A stretch of DNA of 62,775 nucleotides. It comes from Fibrobacter sp. (GTDB taxonomy: Bacteria; Fibrobacterota; Chitinivibrionia; Chitinivibrionales; Chitinispirillaceae). The notes below the pieces were generated by a model, which was not told where the DNA came from, did not search any database, and was given only the letters and a program-made list of their open reading frames with translations. Both the position numbers and the translations under genes were made by a program. Where the stretch lies: positions 1-62,775 of the forward strand of contig JAAYYB010000333.1 in NCBI GenBank assembly GCA_012515615.1, in the 5' to 3' direction. Positions 25,711-33,750 of this stretch are shown here, one piece after another; within the stretch, counting starts at the first letter, position 1, and each line of letters begins with the position of its first letter.

Positions 25711-26979
25711 ATGAAGAGAAATTTATTGATATCTGCAATTCTGGTTGTAACTGCCTTCGGAGTGATCTCTGCCCAGGATGAAACTGATATCCGTATTGTT
25801 CACCAGAATGGTTTTGGTGTGCGGGCATATTCCATGGCCAATAATTATGTTGCCTTGTCAAATGATCTTTCCGGACTCTACTGGAATCCGGCTGCCATGT
25901 CTTTCTCACCTGTCCGTGAGTTTCAGATCGGGCTTGACGGGCACAGGCTCAATGCCGAATCCTCTTTCTTTGATAATGAGGAGATTGAGAAACTTCACAG
26001 GTTCAAATTGACATCTGCCGGCCTGATGTTTGCCGTTCCAGCATCGCAGGGCGGGCTCTCTTTTGCTTTCGCTTATTCTAATCCGGTGATCTTTGATGAT
26101 ATCTCCTCTTTTTCAGGGAAGTACACAGAATCCGGCGATCGTGTCTCTTCTGAAAATCTTTTGAAGATTTCCGGGGGTCTCCGATATTTCACCGGCGGCT
26201 TCGGACTTCAGATCATGCCTTCCCTGGCTGCAGGAATGTCTGTTTCTCTTGTCACAGGAAAAGAGAATTACAACAACTCTTTTTCCAAAGACATTAACGG
26301 CGGGGAGGATTACCTGGGAACAGGGGAAGTGAATTCGGTGGCCAGATTTATCGGTTATGACTTGAGAGGGGGCCTGATGTATCAGGCTGGTATGTTCGGT
26401 GCCGGATTGCGGTTCTCTATACCTGACATTGTAATCGCAACAGATAAAGGGACCGATTCTTACATAGACACAACGTTAAATTTCAAAACAAAAACAAAAA
26501 TGATCTCTTCTTACTCGGGGGCTGCGGGGGCAAGCCTGACTCTGCCTTTTCTGACTTTATCAACAGAGTGCCGCGTGACCCTTCCATTTGATTTTGTCTT
26601 CCCTTCTGAAGACATCCCCTCTAACAGCCAGGCAGGATTTTTTAAAGTTGGCGGAGGTGCGGGAGTAGAGATTCCTGTTGTTGTTCTTCCGATCCTTGTA
26701 AGGGTCGGCTACTCCATAGATGAGGTTGATCTGCATACCTATGCTTTTCAATATTTGATGGAGGATGGGGAAGAGTGGTCCGAAATTGACTGGTCAGATG
26801 GAGGCATAAAGGTGAACCGTAATAAACAGCAGATCACCGCCGGACTGGGTTTCTCAGGAAGCTCGGTTTCCTTTGATCTCTCCTACGGCTATTCATCATG
26901 GGGATTTGTTACCAGAAACATCCTTCAACAGGATTATGCCAATCACCGGGTTATGGCCTCTCTGGCAGTCAGGTACTGA
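25711..26979 (+). CDS. OmpP1/FadL/TodX-like outer-membrane protein
   Basis: 422 residues with a signal peptide (about 1-21, ending ISAQ). The mature N-terminus [28 protein letters not shown] is the hallmark of the FadL/OMPP1 and PorV-like families, where it forms the hatch/plug and first strand. Many amphipathic strands follow, ending in VMASLAVRY with the aromatic terminal residue expected for BAM-dependent insertion. FadL members import hydrophobic compounds; PorV-like relatives in the FCB group serve protein secretion. The window does not decide between these. The gene is adjacent to the Tyr-rich lipoprotein gene upstream and one base from rnhA downstream. Confidence 0.85.
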   Translation: MKRNLLISAILVVTAFGVISAQDETDIRIVHQNGFGVRAYSMANNYVALSNDLSGLYWNPAAMSFSPVREFQIGLDGHRLNAESSFFDNEEIEKLHRFKLTSAGLMFAVPASQGGLSFAFAYSNPVIFDDISSFSGKYTESGDRVSSENLLKISGGLRYFTGGFGLQIMPSLAAGMSVSLVTGKENYNNSFSKDINGGEDYLGTGEVNSVARFIGYDLRGGLMYQAGMFGAGLRFSIPDIVIATDKGTDSYIDTTLNFKTKTKMISSYSGAAGASLTLPFLTLSTECRVTLPFDFVFPSEDIPSNSQAGFFKVGGGAGVEIPVVVLPILVRVGYSIDEVDLHTYAFQYLMEDGEEWSEIDWSDGGIKVNRNKQQITAGLGFSGSSVSFDLSYGYSSWGFVTRNILQQDYANHRVMASLAVRY

Positions 26980-26980
26980 T

Positions 26981-27439
26981 ATGAAAAGCGTGACCATATA
27001 TACGGATGGTGCATGTTCGGGGAATCCCGGTCCGGGCGGTTACGGGGTGATCCTAAGGTATAACGGCACCGAAAAAGAACTCAATGGGGGATTCAGAAAT
27101 ACCACCAACAACCGGATGGAGCTGATGGGGGCTATAATGGGTCTTGAGGCACTGAAGGAGTCCTGCGAGGTCACGATTATCACAGATTCACAGTATCTTG
27201 TAAATGCGGTTGAAAAAGGGTGGGCCGCAAAATGGAAATCAAGAGGATGGATGCGGGGAAAGGGTGAAAAAGCCCTCAATCCCGATCTCTGGGACAGGCT
27301 TCTTACATTGATTTCCAAACACAAGGTTCATTTTGAATGGGTCAGGGGGCACCAGGGACACCCTGAAAATGAAAGATGCGACACTCTTGCTGTCAAGGCC
27401 GCATCCGCCCCGGATCTTCCTGAAGATATACGAAGGTAA
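26981..27439 (+). CDS. rnhA: Ribonuclease HI
   Basis: 152 residues from ATG 26981, which gives the canonical start [19 protein letters not shown]. Degrades RNA in RNA-DNA hybrids. The four metal-binding carboxylates are present: Asp in YTDGACSGN, Glu in [10 protein letters not shown], Asp in ITDSQYL and Asp in NERCDTLA. The basic protrusion [11 protein letters not shown] (handle region) is present, so this is the E. coli-like form. It begins one base after the porin stop and lacks a distinct Shine-Dalgarno, suggesting coupled translation. Confidence 0.97.
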   Translation: MKSVTIYTDGACSGNPGPGGYGVILRYNGTEKELNGGFRNTTNNRMELMGAIMGLEALKESCEVTIITDSQYLVNAVEKGWAAKWKSRGWMRGKGEKALNPDLWDRLLTLISKHKVHFEWVRGHQGHPENERCDTLAVKAASAPDLPEDIRR

Positions 27440-27520
27440 ACTGATCTTTTATTTATTTTTATATATCCGCTCTGTGGATTTCTTTTAAAGCAAGATTCTG
27501 CAAAAAGCGCACTATCGCCT

Positions 27521-27550
27521 TTGACTTGGTTTCTTTTCAGGAAGTAATTT
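27521..27550 (+). promoter_or_regulatory. Candidate sigma-70-type promoter for the tol-pal operon
   Basis: TTGACT (27521-27526), an 18-base spacer and TAATTT (27545-27550) lie 64 bases before tolQ in a 174-base non-coding gap. Assigned by eye, and a second -10-like TAATGA lies slightly downstream. Confidence 0.4.
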
Positions 27551-27613
27551 TCATATTTATAATGATGTAAAACGGGCATGCCCGTAAATTGATACCGGAA
27601 AGGAAATTTCTGC

Positions 27614-28360
27614 ATGAATGCAACTCCTGTAATAGATATGATTATTCGCTCAGGATGGATGGGCAGGTTAATCATCTTTCTGCTGGTCCTTTTATCGTTC
27701 ATCACGTGGGCGATCATTTTCAGCCGTTTATATGTGCTGAGCAAAGTAAATGGCGGAAACAAGTCATTTCGACACAAATGGGCTTCGCTGGGCAAGCTCT
27801 CCGATGTAGAGAAACTGGAGAGTAAACTTGCCGGATCGCCTCTGGGCCAAATGGCCAGAAGAGGCAGTCTGGAGATGAAGAGAATCCTGGAGGATGCCCG
27901 TTCTCATACAGGTGTAAAAGACTGGTCGTTTTTCCTGCAGAATCAGTTCACCATGGCCGCAGATCATCTGGAAAGCATCCTGATGTCGCTCATTGCGCCT
28001 CTTGACAAGGGAGTTCTGATGCTTGCTATGACAAGCGCTATTGCTCCTTTTCTGGGCCTGCTTGGAACAGTGTGGGGAATCATGAACTCCTTTTACGAAA
28101 TCGGAAACCAGGGATCGGCCAGTCTCCCGGTTGTCGCTCCGGGTATCGCAGAAGCGCTGATAACGACTATCGTCGGACTCATGGTGGCTATTCCGGCACT
28201 TTTTTTCTACAATTATTTCAACCACAAAATTGAAAAGATTGAAAATGAAATGGATGAGTTCAAGGAGCTTCTGACAGTGCGGCTGAAAAGAGAAATTTTC
28301 AGTATGCTTTTCACAGAGCAGCAGGGGCGGCCCCACACACAATCGAACCGGCAGATGTGA
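27614..28360 (+). CDS. tolQ: TolQ/ExbB proton-channel subunit
   Basis: 248 residues. Three transmembrane helices: RLIIFLLVLLSFITWAIIFSRL near the N-terminus, SAIAPFLGLLGTVWGIMNSF around residues 140-160, and IAEALITTIVGLMVAIPALFFYNYF around 175-200. The GLLGTVWGI and EALITTxxGL signatures are those of TolQ/ExbB/MotA channels. It forms the proton-conducting motor with TolR to energize TolA at the inner membrane. It heads the operon tolQ-tolR-tolA-tolB-pal-cpoB, which favours TolQ over ExbB. Confidence 0.95.
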   Translation: MNATPVIDMIIRSGWMGRLIIFLLVLLSFITWAIIFSRLYVLSKVNGGNKSFRHKWASLGKLSDVEKLESKLAGSPLGQMARRGSLEMKRILEDARSHTGVKDWSFFLQNQFTMAADHLESILMSLIAPLDKGVLMLAMTSAIAPFLGLLGTVWGIMNSFYEIGNQGSASLPVVAPGIAEALITTIVGLMVAIPALFFYNYFNHKIEKIENEMDEFKELLTVRLKREIFSMLFTEQQGRPHTQSNRQM

Positions 28361-28367
28361 GTTATAC

Positions 28368-28790
28368 ATGTCAAGCAAAAGAAGAAAGCGCAGGCGTAAG
28401 GCCGTAAGTGACCTGAATCTGACAAATCTGATTGATGTGGTGTTTGCGCTGCTTATCATTTTCATGATAACCGCACCCATGATGACTCAGGGCGTGCAGG
28501 TCGATCTGCCCAAGACCCAATCGGAAAACGTGGAATCCAATCAGACTATCCAGGTTTCCATTAACAACAGAAATGAAATATTTGTCGATCAGGAGAAAGT
28601 CTCACTTGTGGAGTTCAGAAGGACTTTCAGAGAAATATTCGCGGGTCGTTCCGATGTGCCCGTGTTTGTAAACGCCGACCGGAAAGTGCCTTATGGCCTT
28701 GTAATAAGGGTCATCTCTGAAATACAGAATGCCGGGGTTGTAAAACTGGGTTTCCTTACCGCGCCTCTGGATAAAACAGGCGGTTATTGA
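28368..28790 (+). CDS. tolR: TolR/ExbD
   Basis: 140 residues. A basic N-terminus (KRRKRRRKA) precedes the single helix LIDVVFALLIIFMITAPMMT, whose early Asp is the protonatable residue of the motor. The periplasmic domain has VQVDLPKTQ, the usual post-helix motif, and EIFVDQEKVS, PVFVNADRKVPYG and VIRVISEIQNAGVVKLGFLT. It works with TolQ. The gene starts seven bases after tolQ and overlaps the next by one base (TGATG). Confidence 0.95.
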   Translation: MSSKRRKRRRKAVSDLNLTNLIDVVFALLIIFMITAPMMTQGVQVDLPKTQSENVESNQTIQVSINNRNEIFVDQEKVSLVEFRRTFREIFAGRSDVPVFVNADRKVPYGLVIRVISEIQNAGVVKLGFLTAPLDKTGGY

Positions 28791-29500
28791 TGGCATCCAT
28801 GGCTGGTATGCAGATGGAAGAAATAACCAGTAAAGAGGTATCATTTACCAAAGTGCTGGTGCTTTCGGTCATTTTCCATGGTGTCGTTCTGATTGGCATT
28901 CCTGTTCTCACCAGAGTGGTATGGAACCCGTCAAAGTTTCAGCGACCAAAGACATTTCAACTGGTAAGTGCTCCGCTGCCTCTTCCTGCGACACCAGTGC
29001 GCAAAGTACCTGTTAATACTGATGCTCCAAAGCAGCGCATGCCTCGCCAGGAATCAGTACCTCAGCCCAGTCCGGTTCCATCACCGAAGCCTGTTGTCAA
29101 GAAGGAAAAGACCCCGGCAAAACAGGAAGAAGCGGCCCGTCCGATTGAGGAGAATCTCGATGAACTGGCGTCTATACTGGATGAAATGCCTGTTCCTGCG
29201 CAGGTTTCTGCTGTAGGGGATTTTAAGTATCACTGGTACCTCCAGAATGTATCTCAGAAGATTGAGCGGTACTGGAACCCGTCGACGGAGAACAGGCAGG
29301 TCAAGGTTATAGTATCTTTTACTATATTCGCTGATGGCACCATAAGTGACCCGTCTGTGTCCGGCTCATCAGGGAACAGTTCACTTGACAATCTGGGGGT
29401 CAGGGCGGTAAAGCTTGCAGCACCCTTTGGAAAGCTCCCTCCCGGTTTTGCAGGAGACAGGCTGGAATTAAACTTAACTCTTATTCCAACCAGAAAGTAG
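28790..29500 (+). CDS. tolA: TolA/TonB-like energy transducer
   Basis: 236 residues from ATG 28790; an in-frame TTG at 28787 is possible. One N-terminal helix (VLVLSVIFHGVVLIGIPVL, with the SVxxH motif that contacts TolQ/TolR) is followed by a Pro/Lys-rich spacer (about 45-125) and a C-terminal TonB-type domain (YLQNVSQKIERYWNPS, VSFTIFADGTISDPSV, LGVRAVKLAAPFGKLPP). The spacer is short and TonB-like rather than the long Ala-rich helix of enterobacterial TolA. Operon position between tolR and tolB supports the TolA role: transmitting proton-motive force to TolB/Pal at the outer membrane during constriction. Confidence 0.88.
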   Translation: MASMAGMQMEEITSKEVSFTKVLVLSVIFHGVVLIGIPVLTRVVWNPSKFQRPKTFQLVSAPLPLPATPVRKVPVNTDAPKQRMPRQESVPQPSPVPSPKPVVKKEKTPAKQEEAARPIEENLDELASILDEMPVPAQVSAVGDFKYHWYLQNVSQKIERYWNPSTENRQVKVIVSFTIFADGTISDPSVSGSSGNSSLDNLGVRAVKLAAPFGKLPPGFAGDRLELNLTLIPTRK

Positions 29501-29504
29501 GGAA

Positions 29505-30749
29505 ATGGAAAAACGTTTCATCATTATTCTGCTGGCAGCCATTTTTACCGGTGCATCGTATGCTGAAAAATTCGATCTGGAAGTTTACGCAAGCAGGTTT
29601 GACAGCATCCCTGTTGGGGTTCTTGATTTTAAATTGACTGCAGGTGAGACTCTTGCAGAAGATCAGCCCTGGCAGGTTATCGCCGATGATCTTGATTTTT
29701 GCGGAAGATTCCAGGTCGTAAGGAGAAGTGAATTCGACAGCGCAGCGTTTGCCGATGCAAATGTGGGGCTTTATATCGATGGAGAGTATCTGGTTGAAGG
29801 GAATAATGTGCAGATCGACTGCTACCTGCGTGATGTGGCCTCACGGGAGCTTATTATCGGAAAAAAATACAAGGGAGAAAAAAATGTCCTGAGGGGAATG
29901 GCTCACCGTTATTCAAATGAGGTGGTGGCGATGCTTTTCGGGGATAAGGGGATATTTGAGTCCAACATCCTTTATGTCAAATCTTCCGGAACAAGTAAGA
30001 ATATCGCGATTATGGATTTTGATGGTTACAGCAGGGGAAATCTTACAAATAACGATGTTGTGAATATTTTCCCCACCTTTGCTGATCAAAATACGATTAT
30101 CTGGACCTCCTACCTGCGGGGGAAGCCTGATCTTTACAAAGGATCTATCCTTGACGGCTCTTCTAAGATATTCATTTACAGCCGCGCTGTAGAAGCCTCT
30201 CCCGATGTCTCACCTGTTGACGGGACTGTTGCCTACGCGTCATCTAAAAATGGAAATCTCGATATCTACACCTGCAATCCGGATGGAACCGGGGTAAAAC
30301 AGCTTACTGCTCATTACGGGGTTGATACCTCTCCCACCTGGTCACCTAACGGCTATCAGATCGCTTTTACTTCAGACCGCTCCGGCAATCCTCACATCTA
30401 TATCATGGATGCAGAAGGAGCCAATCAGAGTCGATTGACTTTCGAGGGCAAATACGCCGATTCACCAGCCTGGTCGCCAAAAGGAGATAAAATCGCTTTT
30501 ATGCTGATGGGGGAGAACGGAAGATTTGATATCTATACTATTGCTCCTGACGGCTCTAATTTGACAAGAGTCACAAATATTCCCGGAAATAATGAGTACC
30601 CGACATGGGCTCCTGACGGATCCCTTATAGGTTTTGTAAATACAGCAGGGGACAGAAGTGACTTTTACATCTGCAAGCCCGATGGAAGCAGGATCCGCAG
30701 GGTGACATCAAGCGGGGATATCAGAATGCCCGACTGGTCCGATTTTTAA
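29505..30749 (+). CDS. tolB: Tol-Pal system beta-propeller protein TolB
   Basis: 414 residues. A signal peptide (about 1-20) is followed by an N-terminal alpha/beta domain (to about 150, including VGVLDFKLTAG and WQVIADDLDFCGRF) and a six-bladed propeller with WD40-like PD40 repeats: ASPDVSPVDGTVAYASSKNG, PTWSPNGYQIAFTSDRSGN, PAWSPKGDKIAFML, PTWAPDGSLIGFV. Each repeat has the SPDG / DIYxxxPDG pattern. It is a periplasmic partner of Pal and TolA. Length is close to the family's 430. Confidence 0.95.
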   Translation: MEKRFIIILLAAIFTGASYAEKFDLEVYASRFDSIPVGVLDFKLTAGETLAEDQPWQVIADDLDFCGRFQVVRRSEFDSAAFADANVGLYIDGEYLVEGNNVQIDCYLRDVASRELIIGKKYKGEKNVLRGMAHRYSNEVVAMLFGDKGIFESNILYVKSSGTSKNIAIMDFDGYSRGNLTNNDVVNIFPTFADQNTIIWTSYLRGKPDLYKGSILDGSSKIFIYSRAVEASPDVSPVDGTVAYASSKNGNLDIYTCNPDGTGVKQLTAHYGVDTSPTWSPNGYQIAFTSDRSGNPHIYIMDAEGANQSRLTFEGKYADSPAWSPKGDKIAFMLMGENGRFDIYTIAPDGSNLTRVTNIPGNNEYPTWAPDGSLIGFVNTAGDRSDFYICKPDGSRIRRVTSSGDIRMPDWSDF

Positions 30750-30771
30750 TTCTTCAACAGGGGAAATGATC

Positions 30772-31329
30772 ATGCAAAGAAAATGGTACAAATTTGTTGT
30801 TGGTTTTATCTGTCTGGCAGCCCTGGCCGGGGGTTGCAGAAAACAAAAATCAACTCTTCAGACTGTGCCCGCCGAGAAGCCTGCGGTAGACAGCGCTTTC
30901 AGCAACTTTAAAGCCTTCAATGTCGATACATCAGATGAAGCGGTGTTCAGGGAGGCTCAGCTTGCCGATGATCTGGCTATAAAGGCTAAAGAGGCTTTAA
31001 AAACGATTTATTTTGATTATAACAGCTTCAATTTGACTGGTGATGCTACCGGGTCGCTGGCGAGTGCCGCTTATTTCCTCAAGGATAATCCCGGGATCAG
31101 GGTGCTTATTCAGGGACATTGTGATGAACGCGGATCTTCTGATTACAATATGGGCCTTGGTGAAAGGCGGGCAAAGGCAGTGAAGGATTATCTTGAGAAT
31201 TTCGGTATTCCGTCGTTTAGAATGGAATTTACCTCTCTGGGTAAAGAGCAGCCTGCGATTGCCGGATGTTCGGATGAACAGTGCCATTACCAGAACAGAA
31301 GGTCAGAATTCAGAGTGCTGGCAAGATAA
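30772..31329 (+). CDS. pal: Peptidoglycan-associated lipoprotein Pal
   Basis: 185 residues from ATG 30772, chosen because AGGGGA lies about 8 bases upstream; ATG 30766 is too close to it. Lipobox LAGGC. The C-terminal OmpA-like domain has IYFDYNSFNLTGDA, LIQGHCDERGSSDYNMGLGE and RRAKAVKDYLENFGI, including the Asp and Arg that bind meso-diaminopimelate (or equivalent) in peptidoglycan. NRRSEFRV closes the domain as in the family. It anchors the outer membrane to the cell wall and binds TolB. Confidence 0.95.
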   Translation: MQRKWYKFVVGFICLAALAGGCRKQKSTLQTVPAEKPAVDSAFSNFKAFNVDTSDEAVFREAQLADDLAIKAKEALKTIYFDYNSFNLTGDATGSLASAAYFLKDNPGIRVLIQGHCDERGSSDYNMGLGERRAKAVKDYLENFGIPSFRMEFTSLGKEQPAIAGCSDEQCHYQNRRSEFRVLAR

Positions 31330-31354
31330 CTTCGAGATCCTGAAAGGTTAACTA

Positions 31355-32098
31355 ATGAAAAGAAACATGGTTTTGTCGATCTTTGCTGTATGTGCATTGG
31401 TTTCTTTAATGGGCTGCACAAATATAACGATGTTGAGAACAAAAGAGTTAAAAGCCGTTCAGGCCAGAGTTGATTCACTCAACACAGAAATTACCATAGC
31501 CCAGAGAAAACTCATCGAAGAGCAGAAAACCCAGAGTGAAATATTGAGGCTTATCAGGGCTGACCAGCAAGTAAGGTTTAATGAACTTGACAGAAAAGTC
31601 TCAAATCTGGAGGGAAACCTTTCTGAAAACCAGTACCGGCTCTCTAAAATAGACGAGAAGACTGCAGAGTTCAATAAAAAGCTCGATGCGAAGCTTGTTG
31701 CCGATTCAATCGCGGCAAATTCAAGAACCGCTGAGATTGAAAAGCTCTTCCAGATTGCCATGGGTGATTTTAATGCCGGACGATATGATATCTCATTCAG
31801 CGGCTTTAGTGATCTGGCGACTCAGTTCCCGGAATCCCCTCTGGCCCAGGAATCGGAATACTGGATGGCAGAGTGCAGGTACGCCAAAAAAGAGTATGCG
31901 GAAGCCGAAAAAGAATATCTCAATTACTTCAAAAAATATCCCCAGGGAAGCAAAATGTGCGTATCGCTTTACAAACTGGGGTTAGTGTATGATAAGCAGG
32001 GAAAAGACAAATCAAAAACGATGGTCTGGAAAAAACTTGTTGAACAATGCCCGGACTCTCAGGAATCCCAGGTGGTTAAAGCACAGGGCGGATTGTAA
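31355..32098 (+). CDS. cpoB: CpoB/YbgF-like TPR lipoprotein of the Tol-Pal system
   Basis: 247 residues. The signal ends in a lipobox-type SLMGC, so this homologue is probably lipidated, unlike E. coli CpoB. A long coiled coil follows (about 28-120: LKAVQARVDSLNTEITIAQ, LEGNLSENQYRLSKIDEK) and then TPR repeats (about 128-235: FQIAMGDFNAGRYDISFSGF, SEYWMAECRYAKKEYAEAEK, SLYKLGLVYDKQGKDKSKT). CpoB coordinates septal peptidoglycan synthesis with Tol-driven outer-membrane constriction. Last gene of the tol operon. Confidence 0.9.
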   Translation: MKRNMVLSIFAVCALVSLMGCTNITMLRTKELKAVQARVDSLNTEITIAQRKLIEEQKTQSEILRLIRADQQVRFNELDRKVSNLEGNLSENQYRLSKIDEKTAEFNKKLDAKLVADSIAANSRTAEIEKLFQIAMGDFNAGRYDISFSGFSDLATQFPESPLAQESEYWMAECRYAKKEYAEAEKEYLNYFKKYPQGSKMCVSLYKLGLVYDKQGKDKSKTMVWKKLVEQCPDSQESQVVKAQGGL

Positions 32099-32171
32099 CA
32101 CTCTTTTACTTGCGACATTTGGTTTGAGCTAATATAAACAAAACTTTCACTTTTGTAAGGAGGATCCTTAA

Positions 32172-32558
32172 ATGGTTGTTAAAAGAAACGTTTACAAGTG
32201 CAGTGGGTGTGGTGCTGTTGTGGAATCACTCTGGAACGGAAACGAGACTCTTTTTTGCTGTGGAAAAGAGATGAAGGAACTGGTTCTGAATACAACTGAT
32301 GGTGCAAAAGAGAAGCATATACCGGTTATTGAGCGTAACGGTAAAGTGGTGAAAGTAAAAGTTGGTGAAGTACCTCATCCCATGACAAAAGAGCACTACA
32401 TTCTCTTTGTGGAGCTGATCGCTGGTGACAAGGTATTGCGGCACGATTTCAAAGAGGGTGATTCAAGTGCAGAAGCGGTTTTTATGGTTGAGGATGAGAA
32501 CGTAAAGCTGGTTGCACGTGAATACTGCAATCTTCATGGATTCTGGGGTACAAAGTAA
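32172..32558 (+). CDS. dfx: Desulfoferrodoxin (class I superoxide reductase)
   Basis: 128 residues, with AAGGAGG eight bases before the ATG. Reduces superoxide to hydrogen peroxide without making oxygen, a defence typical of anaerobes. The N-terminal desulforedoxin centre has CSGCG and the adjacent pair in FCCGKEM (four Cys ligands). The catalytic iron site is complete: EKHIPVI, GEVPHPMTKEHYI (His ligands) and CNLHGFW (Cys plus His). A terminator-like hairpin follows at 32595 and a Cys-rich small gene at 32671. Electrons would come from rubredoxin or a similar carrier. Confidence 0.97.
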   Translation: MVVKRNVYKCSGCGAVVESLWNGNETLFCCGKEMKELVLNTTDGAKEKHIPVIERNGKVVKVKVGEVPHPMTKEHYILFVELIAGDKVLRHDFKEGDSSAEAVFMVEDENVKLVAREYCNLHGFWGTK

Positions 32559-32594
32559 GAGTTGTTGCAGGAGACCGGCCTATGTGAGCCGGGT

Positions 32595-32630
32595 GAACCG
32601 ATTCAGAACTCCTCTGAATCGGTTCATCTT
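32595..32630 (+). terminator. Hairpin terminator or attenuator after desulfoferrodoxin
   Basis: Perfect 13-base stem (GAACCGATTCAGA at 32595-32607 with its complement at 32613-32625), five-base loop, then ATCTTT. The T-tract is short, so termination may be partial, allowing read-through into the small Cys-rich gene. Confidence 0.75.
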
Positions 32631-32670
32631 TAAGCCCTGCATCTGAACCTGAATAGGAGAAAGGAGCAAT

Positions 32671-32850
32671 TTGGGTACGAAACCTGATCAGAAAAATGAG
32701 TGTCTGAATCATGAATGCGGGCAGTGTGCAAGTCATGATAATGCACAGAAACCTCAACGCAGCAGCAAATATGACTGCCCGGACTGCTCTTTCTGCCAGT
32801 GGTGTTCTGAAAGCCGCTGCCGCTTGTGCAGAGGCGTAAACTCCAAATGA
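32671..32850 (+). CDS. 59-residue Cys-rich protein (putative metal-binding), TTG start
   Basis: A short reading frame opens at TTG 32671, four bases after AAAGGAG (with a second AGGAG just before), and ends at TGA 32848. The protein has nine cysteines in 59 residues. A first group (C11, C16, C19, then SHD) is followed by a C-terminal array CPDCSFCQWCSESRCRLC, in which Cys recur every three residues before the final pair. This spacing suggests iron-sulfur or zinc binding. No named family is certain. It follows desulfoferrodoxin on the same strand, separated by a hairpin, so a redox or oxidative-stress link is possible but inferred from position only. The TTG is chosen because no ATG or GTG fits the frame upstream of the first Cys. 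Confidence 0.7.
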   Translation: MGTKPDQKNECLNHECGQCASHDNAQKPQRSSKYDCPDCSFCQWCSESRCRLCRGVNSK

Positions 32851-33015
32851 TAGATGCCTTCTTGATATTCTAATCAACTCCCGCCTCTTTGAATTACTCC
32901 AAAAGATCTCTTTTGCGATCCTGAAAACATGGCAATTGAATTGCATGCTCATTGTTATGATTGCGGTTTTGTCGGAAAGCAATTTTATTGCATGATGGTC
33001 TTTACGGAGAGAAGA

Positions 33016-33306
33016 ATGAAGAAAAGCTGGTTTTTTCCGGGGGTGCTGGCGGGTTCTGCCGTAATTTTTCTGCTCAGTGCAGTTTCTTACAATGGGGGAG
33101 CGGGGGGAAGGTATCAAATTGCCGGAACCGATAAATTAATCTACATTTTAGATACTTTTACCGGAGAGGTTCGTTTCTGTGGGTCATCGGGTGATGTTGT
33201 CAGTTTTAAACCTTTCAGTGAAACGCAGAAAGTTAAATACAAGGAGAACGGGTATTGTGGGGAGGGGTGCTGTGAAGAGCATGGAAAATATGAGAGTGGT
33301 AAATAA
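33016..33306 (+). CDS. Small exported or membrane-anchored protein of unknown function
   Basis: 96 residues from ATG 33016, with GGAGAGAAG immediately upstream; a longer frame back to 32929 has no such site. The N-terminal hydrophobic segment (WFFPGVLAGSAVIFLLSAVS, about 4-23) suggests an uncleaved anchor or signal. The rest has a short beta-rich core (YQIAGTDKLIYILDTFTGEVRFC) and a C-terminal Cys-containing patch (GYCGEGCCEEHG). No family recognised. The motif IYILDTFTGEVRFC resembles many small bacterial proteins that expose a short beta-hairpin domain, which gives no function. Confidence 0.6.
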   Translation: MKKSWFFPGVLAGSAVIFLLSAVSYNGGAGGRYQIAGTDKLIYILDTFTGEVRFCGSSGDVVSFKPFSETQKVKYKENGYCGEGCCEEHGKYESGK

Positions 33307-33333
33307 CTAATGTAAATAGGAATTATCTGCTCT

Positions 33334-33561
33334 ATGATTCTTGAATACCAGATAAAAGTCGAAACATATAGTGGATACAAAGCGGACGAGTACCCGGTGC
33401 GGTTCTGGATTGCTGAAGAGCGTCTTGAAGTGCTTGAGATCGAGGATCGCTGGTACAGCCCGGGTTTTACATATTTTAAAGTATTTACAGACGATGCCCG
33501 TCATTACCTGCTTAAATGGTCTACCGATAACGACAGGTGGACCGCGAAGGAAGTTAAGTAA
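33334..33561 (+). CDS. Small conserved-type hypothetical protein (75 aa)
   Basis: 75 residues, beginning MILEYQIKVETYSGYKADEY and containing RFWIAEERLEVLEIEDRWYSPG and YFKVFTDDARHYLLKWSTDNDRW. The alternating pattern predicts an all-beta, soluble domain without signal peptide. An AGGAATT run lies further upstream than ideal. Composition and third-base use resemble neighbouring genes, and no longer frame competes on either strand. I do not recognise a named family, and function is unknown. Confidence 0.6.
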   Translation: MILEYQIKVETYSGYKADEYPVRFWIAEERLEVLEIEDRWYSPGFTYFKVFTDDARHYLLKWSTDNDRWTAKEVK

Positions 33562-33750
33562 TCTAAAACTACTATACTCCCCCTGTCACCATAACTATTG
33601 TATTCTTTCACCCGCCTTTGTATCGAAAATATCCAAATGATTCTTTGGAAAATATTAAATTAGGCTACTTGCGGCCATATCTGGTAATAAAACCGCCGCT
33701 TGAGAGTATTATTCAGCAGATTTCCACTTTTAATAAAATCCGGGAGCAGC

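Noticed and set aside
27764..28480. Minus-strand frame of 238 codons opposite tolQ and tolR
   Set aside because: tolQ and tolR are unmistakable on the plus strand; the antisense product is compositionally odd and without domain features.
32482..33117. Minus-strand frame of 211 codons across the end of desulfoferrodoxin and the Cys-rich gene
   Set aside because: It covers a strong terminator-like hairpin and two plus-strand genes with good ribosome sites; its translation shows no family.
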